A DNA stretch of 6,000 nt, from contig JAOMRN010000016.1 in the NCBI GenBank assembly GCA_028355015.1, positions 1 to 6,000 of the forward strand. Direction: 5' to 3'. The DNA comes from MGIIb-O2 sp002494975. GTDB lineage: Archaea; Thermoplasmatota; Poseidoniia; Poseidoniales; Thalassarchaeaceae. Below are positions 1 to 4,348 of the stretch, one piece after another (within the stretch, counting starts at the first letter, position 1; the number at the start of each line of letters is the position of its first letter). A program made the translations under genes and the position numbers. Below the pieces are notes generated by a model. It made no database searches. It was not told the origin of the DNA and was given only the letters and a program-made list of their open reading frames with translations.

Positions 1-73
1 GAATGCTTAATATCTGCAAATTCTAATTTTTAAATTGGACTTATGAGTGAAAATATCTGTCCCATATCCAACA

Positions 74-424
74 TCAAGTATCGGTTTTCCACCATTCTTC
101 ACCAATAATAGGGTCTTCTATAGGGGTTCCAATATTTTCTTCTTCCACAGCCATACTGTCTCCTCCAATTATTACCTTGAAACTAGCAATCATCAATCCA
201 AATCCTACAACTCCAAATGTTATCATAAATAATAGTAATAAACCTAACTGAAATATTAAACCAGAAAAATCAATCCAACCATAATAATACGACTCGAGAG
301 TCCAATAACATAACACTGCCATTAGTAGTGGCACACAAGCGAATGGTATACTAAATAAAAACATAAAAATTGCACCGAGACGGTCGTCGACATTACCGTC
401 GAATCCCTCAGATGTCATTTCCAT
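74..424 (-). CDS. Small two-helix membrane protein with acidic WWK tail
   Basis: I do not recognise a named family. Starting from the ATG at 424 the product is 116 residues. Two hydrophobic segments lie at about residues 18-42 and 55-84, followed by a soluble tail of about 30 residues that is acidic and ends in EEWWKTDT (WWK at 111-113). The frame is open further upstream, to a TTG at 436 and a GTG at 433. I prefer the ATG at 424 because a GGTGA ribosome-binding site lies 5 bases ahead of it and the gene then no longer overlaps the esterase. The site shares its last bases with the esterase stop codon (430-432), which suggests translational coupling. Both termini probably face the cytoplasm. 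A role as a membrane partner of the secreted esterase is inference from position only. Confidence 0.78.
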   Translation of the reverse strand: MEMTSEGFDGNVDDRLGAIFMFLFSIPFACVPLLMAVLCYWTLESYYYGWIDFSGLIFQLGLLLLFMITFGVVGFGLMIASFKVIIGGDSMAVEEENIGTPIEDPIIGEEWWKTDT

Positions 425-429
425 TATAT

Positions 430-434
430 TCACC
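430..434 (-). promoter_or_regulatory. Shine-Dalgarno GGTGA overlapping the upstream stop codon
   Basis: On the minus strand GGTGA is followed by five bases (ATATA) and then ATG at 424. The TGA within it is the stop codon of the esterase gene. This decides the start of the small membrane protein and implies coupled translation. Confidence 0.55.
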
Positions 435-1521
435 AATTAGATCCATTATCTGGAAGTTCATTGTCCTTATCCGATATTTCTTTGGAGAATTGACTCATAA
501 AATCCCAAGCAATTTGAGTAGTAGGTATTAGTCCGCCATTACCAGGTACGTATCGAGGAAATAAACTTGGTTCACCATAATCTTTCTCATACGGATTGTG
601 CGTCCCTGCGTAGAGAGAAACAAGTTGTACCTCAGCACCGTTATCACAGTCAGTGAAAGCCTGTATTGAATAGAGTGCTTTGGGAATATTAGTGTCTGGT
701 AGACTTCCACTACAACCGTTGAAATCAGCTACTTCATACATATTTTCGATGGCACCTGTTTCATACGCAGAATTATCAAACCAAGAATCTGGATTGAAAA
801 TTATTGGTCTTGCCCCCCAAGCATACCATACATTGTCATCAAGCATACCGTGTATCTCCATCATAGGTATTGGTGTATAGTTTGATGGGATATCGCCAAG
901 CAAGTACATCGCCATACAAGCCATTGCAGCAATTTTTTCACTTGAATGGAATGACAAATAATAGGACATCCCACAACCATTTGACCAGCCAGTTACGTAA
1001 ACCCTTGCAGGATCAACTGGATGTATTTGAATTGCTAAATCTATTAATTTATCAAGGAATCCAAGATCATCTACATTATGTATCACAGCATCCGCACAAC
1101 ACCAACCCGCATTCCAAGATTCTTCACTGCCACCAGTTAACGGATCGCCATCAAATGCCAGACCTTCTGGATTCAGTAAAATAGCACCTACTTCATCAGA
1201 TAATTCCATGAATCCAGAAATATTTCTCTGCTCATAAGCAGATAAACTCCAACCATGGAGATCGATGATTAGTGGTACAAGGTTGCTTTCATTCACTTGC
1301 TCTGGAACATAAGTAAGCCAGCACCGATCATAGTCGTCATGCACAATACATCGATAACCTTCTTTCTCGAAATATGGAAGTTCATCTTCAGGTGAAATAT
1401 TAATTCCATCATCTTGATTTTTTTCATCTAATGAAATACAACCGCTCAAAGACATTGAGATAATAATTAGAGACAGAATGGTTGCACTTAACCTTCGACT
1501 CATAACACGTGGAGTAAACAT
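430..1521 (-). CDS. Secreted lipoprotein esterase, PHB depolymerase / feruloyl esterase type (COG3509-like)
   Basis: This is an alpha/beta-hydrolase exported to the cell surface and probably lipid-anchored. A signal peptide ends in the lipobox LSGC (25-28, Cys28). An acidic linker (about 30-50) precedes the catalytic domain. Family signatures appear in order: DLHGW (87-91, oxyanion-hole loop), SWNAGWCC (135-142), VDDLGFL (150-156), nucleophile elbow GWSNG (178-182, Ser180), HGMLDDNV (224-231, predicted catalytic Asp228) and GTHNP (306-310, predicted catalytic His308). The family hydrolyses ester bonds in polyhydroxyalkanoates, feruloyl-polysaccharides or similar substrates; the actual substrate here cannot be told. 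The usual histidine context GHxWPG is replaced by GTHNPY. Starts at Met1 or Met7 (1503) are both possible; Met7 gives a compact twin-Arg n-region, and neither has a clear ribosome-binding site. It sits 12 bases after the upstream membrane protein and just ahead of the small WWK membrane protein, so the three are probably co-transcribed. Confidence 0.9.
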   Translation of the reverse strand: MFTPRVMSRRLSATILSLIIISMSLSGCISLDEKNQDDGINISPEDELPYFEKEGYRCIVHDDYDRCWLTYVPEQVNESNLVPLIIDLHGWSLSAYEQRNISGFMELSDEVGAILLNPEGLAFDGDPLTGGSEESWNAGWCCADAVIHNVDDLGFLDKLIDLAIQIHPVDPARVYVTGWSNGCGMSYYLSFHSSEKIAAMACMAMYLLGDIPSNYTPIPMMEIHGMLDDNVWYAWGARPIIFNPDSWFDNSAYETGAIENMYEVADFNGCSGSLPDTNIPKALYSIQAFTDCDNGAEVQLVSLYAGTHNPYEKDYGEPSLFPRYVPGNGGLIPTTQIAWDFMSQFSKEISDKDNELPDNGSNW

Positions 1522-1533
1522 TGGTACAAAAGT

Positions 1534-2205
1534 CTATTTCCACCAATCAGGATTTGAATCATCCTCTTTTTCTTGAGGGATATCATTATTATCATCTTTC
1601 TGGATATCGATTAATGGAGTTATAGATTCTTCTCTTCCCACTATCATCACTTTATTTGGATTCACGACTTTCTTATCTTTTAATGTTAAGGCTAATATTA
1701 AACCAATAATCAAAATCACAATGCCACAGCAACAACCGAAGGATCCTCCCAATATACCAAAAAAACCTGTTATACTTTCTTCTCTAATCATGACGGTGGG
1801 TGATTCTTCATTATCATCATTAACGATGAAACTGATTTTATATGTCCCTGACTTATCAACCATTATGTCGCCAATATATTGCAAACCTTCTTGTTTGCCA
1901 TTAAAATCGAAATTAGCACAGGAATAATAAATTTCACAAGATTCAAAGTAGGCATTACCTCCTCCATTTAGAACTTCTACATCTACCTCATAATCTTCCT
2001 CAATAAATACGTAGTATATGGATGTCAATTCAAAATTATCTTCATAATCAAGTGGGGCCTTTTCTTCCATCATTAGCTCCCCTGCCCAATTCTCGTCATT
2101 AGGGTCCATTGAGTCTATCATAGATCCACCAATTACTAATCCGAATATACTAACTATAGTAACTAGGGAACCTATCCCTAACGTAATTTTAGTCGCTATA
2201 TGCAA
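1534..2205 (-). CDS. Two-span membrane protein with extracytoplasmic domain and WWK tail
   Basis: I do not recognise the family. The 223-residue product has a first membrane segment at about 8-28, an extracytoplasmic domain at about 29-146 and a second segment at about 147-175 (with a CCC run at 158-160). A charged cytoplasmic tail of about 48 residues ends in NPDWWK. The outer domain is acidic, looks beta-rich and holds two cysteines (90 and 96) that could pair. The start is TTG: a 7-base ribosome-binding match AGGTGAT lies upstream with seven bases between AGG and TTG, and the next ATG (residue 29) would remove the first membrane segment. The hexapeptide REESIT occurs on each side of the second membrane segment (141-146 and 191-196). 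The gene lies 12 bases ahead of the esterase gene, so a joint role at the membrane is plausible but unproven. Confidence 0.84.
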   Translation of the reverse strand: MHIATKITLGIGSLVTIVSIFGLVIGGSMIDSMDPNDENWAGELMMEEKAPLDYEDNFELTSIYYVFIEEDYEVDVEVLNGGGNAYFESCEIYYSCANFDFNGKQEGLQYIGDIMVDKSGTYKISFIVNDDNEESPTVMIREESITGFFGILGGSFGCCCGIVILIIGLILALTLKDKKVVNPNKVMIVGREESITPLIDIQKDDNNDIPQEKEDDSNPDWWK

Positions 2206-2208
2206 AAT

Positions 2209-2215
2209 ATCACCT
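2209..2215 (-). promoter_or_regulatory. Strong Shine-Dalgarno AGGTGAT supporting a TTG start
   Basis: AGGTGAT on the minus strand is a seven-base match to the 16S anti-Shine-Dalgarno complement (GGAGGTGAT). Seven bases separate AGG from the TTG at 2205. No other start codon stands at that spacing in this frame, and an in-frame stop lies upstream at 2254-2256. Confidence 0.65.
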
Positions 2216-2269
2216 ACTAATACAGTTTGTGCTATGAGAGGGGCATTAATAAGTTAATTACGGATACAC

Positions 2270-2279
2270 CTAATATTAG
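2270..2279. repeat. 10-bp palindrome between GTTAATTA direct repeats
   Basis: CTAATATTAG is a perfect 10-bp palindrome. It is flanked by two copies of GTTAATTA at 2253-2260 and 2281-2288. It lies just after the NTF2-like gene stop and about 65 bases ahead of the membrane-protein start. It could be an operator or a transcription-end element, but the AT-rich context makes chance likely. Confidence 0.25.
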
Positions 2280-2281
2280 TG

Positions 2282-2632
2282 TTAATTATCGCTTCCAACT
2301 AATCTATAATCTTCAGATATCGGGGTTGCACCGGTTTCAGTCGAGAAAATTTTTCCGTCCTTGAAGCAATGGAATGAGAGTACCGCTTCTGAATCTGAAC
2401 CGTTAGAGAAATGTGCAATAGCATGCTCTACACCAACTTCTTCATTCTCGTAAAGCACTCTATGACTCTCTGTTTTCACTCCCCCGGAACCTGCAAAAGC
2501 TAAAACATCTTTTTTTGTCATTACTGCATTACCAACATGTGGAGTAAATGTGAAATCCTCATGTAAGATATTTTCTAGAGCGTTGACGTCTGCTGATTCA
2601 AAGGCTGCTTGGTATGCGGCTAGTATGGACAT
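2282..2632 (-). CDS. NTF2/SnoaL-like small cone-barrel protein
   Basis: The 116-residue length and pattern fit the SnoaL-like / nuclear transport factor 2 superfamily, a small alpha+beta barrel that occurs both as enzymes and as ligand-binding proteins. The N-terminal helix has the typical form YQAAFESADVNALENILHED (7-26), followed by FTFTPHVG (27-34), MTKKDVLAF (38-46), LYENEEVGVEHAIAHF (60-75) and KDGKIFSTETGATP (91-104). The start at 2632 has no ribosome-binding site; an AT-rich box 25-32 bases upstream would fit a leaderless transcript. There is no signal peptide, so it should be cytoplasmic. The substrate or ligand is unknown. It is the first gene of the minus-strand block, but a 76-base gap and a separate ribosome-binding site on the next gene leave co-transcription open. 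Confidence 0.85.
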   Translation of the reverse strand: MSILAAYQAAFESADVNALENILHEDFTFTPHVGNAVMTKKDVLAFAGSGGVKTESHRVLYENEEVGVEHAIAHFSNGSDSEAVLSFHCFKDGKIFSTETGATPISEDYRLVGSDN

Positions 2633-2656
2633 AGTTAATTGAGATTACAACTCACA

Positions 2657-2664
2657 TTTAATAT
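2657..2664. promoter_or_regulatory. Candidate TATA box in the divergent spacer
   Basis: TTTAATAT on the plus strand (ATATTAAA on the minus strand) is the best archaeal TATA-like element in the 71-base spacer. On the minus strand it lies about 25 bases from the NTF2-like ATG, which fits a leaderless transcript. On the plus strand it lies 40 bases from the HIT-protein ATG, leaving a short leader that carries that gene's ribosome-binding site. It may serve one or both genes. This is a pattern match only. Confidence 0.4.
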
Positions 2665-2693
2665 CTCCATTAAGTTCTTTACAAAAAACTACT

Positions 2694-2698
2694 AGGGA
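2694..2698 (+). promoter_or_regulatory. Shine-Dalgarno of the HIT gene
   Basis: AGGGA, with six bases between GGG and the ATG at 2704, supports that start and a leadered transcript. This contrasts with the divergent neighbour, which has no such site. Confidence 0.5.
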
Positions 2699-2703
2699 AG
2701 GAT

Positions 2704-3114
2704 ATGACTACACTGTTTACTAGGATTATCAATGGTGAATTACCATGCCACAAGTTGTATGAAAATGAGTATGTATTGGCAATACTTGATATTAATCCAT
2801 TATCAAGGGGGCATACGCTGTTGATTTCTAAAGAACCAGCTCCATCAATAGATCAACTCAGTCAAGAATCCGCTTCAGCAATGGGAAAGGCATTACCTAC
2901 TGTTTGTCGAGCAATTATTGCAGCAACTGGTGCTGCTTCATACAATCTTATCCAAAATAATGGTGAAGATGCAGGGATGACTATACCACATGTACACGTA
3001 CACATTATACCCAAATACCCTGAATCTGAGCATTCATTCGTATGGGTGCCAGGAAAGATTGAAGAAAAAGATGCCTTAGAACTCTCTAAGTTGATTTCTG
3101 CCAGTATCAAATAA
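2704..3114 (+). CDS. HIT-family (histidine triad) nucleotide hydrolase/transferase
   Basis: This is a cytoplasmic histidine-triad protein of 136 residues, normal for the HINT/Fhit-like group, which acts on phosphoramidate- or phosphoester-linked nucleotides such as AMP-lysine or dinucleoside polyphosphates. The opening FTRIINGELPCHKLYENE (5-22), the substrate loop DINPLSRGHTLLISK (29-43), and the run NLIQNNGEDAGMTIP (81-95) leading into HVHVHII (96-102) are all characteristic. His98 is the predicted nucleophile, with His96 and His100 completing the triad. The N-terminal CxxC seen in zinc-binding HIT members is absent: the equivalent stretch reads TTLFT. The exact substrate cannot be inferred. 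It precedes two cell-surface genes with a 44-base gap. Shared transcription is possible, but a TATA-like element in that gap suggests the downstream pair has its own promoter. Confidence 0.95.
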   Translation: MTTLFTRIINGELPCHKLYENEYVLAILDINPLSRGHTLLISKEPAPSIDQLSQESASAMGKALPTVCRAIIAATGAASYNLIQNNGEDAGMTIPHVHVHIIPKYPESEHSFVWVPGKIEEKDALELSKLISASIK

Positions 3115-3150
3115 CAATAAACTCAGGAGTATCAAATACATCCTCCCAAT

Positions 3151-3160
3151 TTAGTTATAT
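3151..3160 (+). promoter_or_regulatory. TATA-like element ahead of the lipoprotein gene
   Basis: TTAGTTATAT overlaps the first possible ATG (3159). It lies roughly 25-35 bases ahead of the in-frame ATGs at 3183 and 3189. If it is a real TATA box, transcription would begin near those codons, giving a leaderless mRNA and a shorter protein. No ribosome-binding site sits at a proper distance from 3159; AGGAGT at 3124-3129 is about 30 bases away. Confidence 0.3.
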
Positions 3161-4325
3161 GAAGTTCGATAAACGGACAATCATGCAAATGAAAACCCTA
3201 GGACTAACTTTGATGATGCTTTCCGCAGCCTTAGCAGGTTGTACTACAGGAGATGAAACTGGTACAACCGATATGGATTTATTAGAAGCAAAAATCAATG
3301 ATTTAGAAAACTCTCAATCAGATTTAGAGGTCAATAATGCTGAACAAGAACAAACGAATGAAGACCTGCTAGCTTCAATCTCTTTGATAGAATCTGCAAA
3401 TATGCAAGCTATTCAGTCATTGGAGTCTGACTATCAGCAATCATTAGCTGATTTAGAATCTAGTTATATCATTGCTATTGAATCACTGATATTGGCAAAT
3501 AGCCAGACTCTTGATGAGATTAATGAAACAAATGCAGCCGCTTTTGATGATTTATTATTATCTTTGAACTCGTTACAAACTAATCTGCAGAATAGTCAAT
3601 ATTCAATAGATCAAATTTCGTTAATTGTCGATGATTTAGATGAAGATGAAGATATTGTAATAATGCTACAAAATCTTCAGGCTAGCCTTCAATCTTCAAT
3701 TTATGACTTAGAAAATAGACTAAATAACACTAGAGCAATGAACGATTTTTCTTATCTAGACTTCCAAGGTTCGGAACTGTTCAACATCAATAATGGTTTG
3801 GGGTGGCAAATAGCTCCACCGATTTTTGATTTTGCGAATTTGAAGAATGCGAGTTTATCTTATTCCAACCTTTCCGATGCTAGCTTCGTTAACGCTAATT
3901 TGCGTGGTTCGGATGGTTTATTTTCTACATTCCATCGTACTGATTTCACCAGTGCTTCATTGAGTAGTGGTATATTTAGGCAAAGTGATTTCACTGATGC
4001 ACAATTTGTGGGTGCTCAACTAACTGCTACCGAATTCAGATACAGTGATATGTCTGGCGTCAACCTAACTAATGCTCGGATATATGGCGGTGGGGATTGG
4101 TTGATGGTGGATCTCTCGTATGCCGATCTTACAAATGCGATGATGTATGACTTAGATCTCAGATATGCTAATTTAACTGGAGCAGATTTGACTGGAGCAG
4201 ATCTTGCTTATCTAAATACATCTTATGGCCCTGCCGACCTGACTGGTGTAACTTGGAGTAATACAACTTGCCCTGATGGAACTAATTCAGATAATAATGG
4301 AAATACTTGTATGAATAATCTTTGA
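3159..4325 (+). CDS. Surface lipoprotein: coiled-coil stalk plus pentapeptide-repeat head
   Basis: A signal peptide ends in the lipobox LAGC (25-28, Cys28), so the protein should be lipid-anchored outside the cell. Residues about 38-190 are strongly helical with leucine/isoleucine heptads and many E, Q, N and S, a likely coiled-coil stalk. Residues about 198-363 hold pentapeptide repeats of the A(D/N)LxX type (for example FANLKNASLS, YADLTNAMMY, ANLTGADLTGADL), expected to fold as a right-handed quadrilateral beta-helix. The C-terminal end carries CPDGTNSDNNGNTC (371-384), whose two cysteines may pair. Eight N-x-S/T sequons occur (N122, 189, 230, 237, 302, 338, 353, 368). Start choice is uncertain: Met11 (3189) gives a classic signal, MKTLGLTLMM and on, and fits a leaderless transcript; the longest frame from 3159 is given. 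No enzymatic residues are visible, so a binding or structural role is likely. The regulator gene follows after 23 bases. Confidence 0.9.
   Translation: MKFDKRTIMQMKTLGLTLMMLSAALAGCTTGDETGTTDMDLLEAKINDLENSQSDLEVNNAEQEQTNEDLLASISLIESANMQAIQSLESDYQQSLADLESSYIIAIESLILANSQTLDEINETNAAAFDDLLLSLNSLQTNLQNSQYSIDQISLIVDDLDEDEDIVIMLQNLQASLQSSIYDLENRLNNTRAMNDFSYLDFQGSELFNINNGLGWQIAPPIFDFANLKNASLSYSNLSDASFVNANLRGSDGLFSTFHRTDFTSASLSSGIFRQSDFTDAQFVGAQLTATEFRYSDMSGVNLTNARIYGGGDWLMVDLSYADLTNAMMYDLDLRYANLTGADLTGADLAYLNTSYGPADLTGVTWSNTTCPDGTNSDNNGNTCMNNL
3750..4247 (+). repeat. Pentapeptide-repeat region
   Basis: This codes for residues 198-363 of the lipoprotein, with repeats centred on L or F every five residues and A at i-2. 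Regularity is highest at the end. There ACTGGAGCAGAT occurs twice 15 bases apart (4176-4187 and 4191-4202), encoding the tandem TGADL copies and suggesting a recent duplication. Confidence 0.8.
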
Positions 4326-4338
4326 ACTAGATACACGT

Positions 4339-4343
4339 AGGGT
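4339..4343 (+). promoter_or_regulatory. Shine-Dalgarno of the transmembrane regulator gene
   Basis: AGGGT, with six bases between AGGG and the ATG at 4349, lies in the 23-base gap after the lipoprotein stop. It supports the start and co-transcription with the lipoprotein gene. Confidence 0.5.
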
Positions 4344-4348
4344 ATGAC

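Noticed and set aside
11..40. Imperfect inverted repeat CTAATTTTTAAATTGG near the left end
   Set aside because: It is a weak AT-only symmetry that is expected by chance in this composition.
47..232. Plus-strand frame of 61 residues near the left end
   Set aside because: It is antisense to the tail and second helix of the small membrane protein and lacks a ribosome-binding site or recognisable domain.
680..1184. Plus-strand open frames (680-880 and 870-1184) opposite the esterase
   Set aside because: They lie wholly antisense to a gene with clear family motifs, show no family pattern and have low-complexity composition typical of shadow frames.
1721..1927. Plus-strand frame of 68 residues
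   Set aside because: It is antisense to the well-supported two-span membrane protein, and its proline-rich start mirrors glycine codons.
2862..3110. Minus-strand open frame with a CTCTCG stretch
   Set aside because: The cysteine/threonine pattern is the antisense of the HVHVHII codons in the HIT gene.
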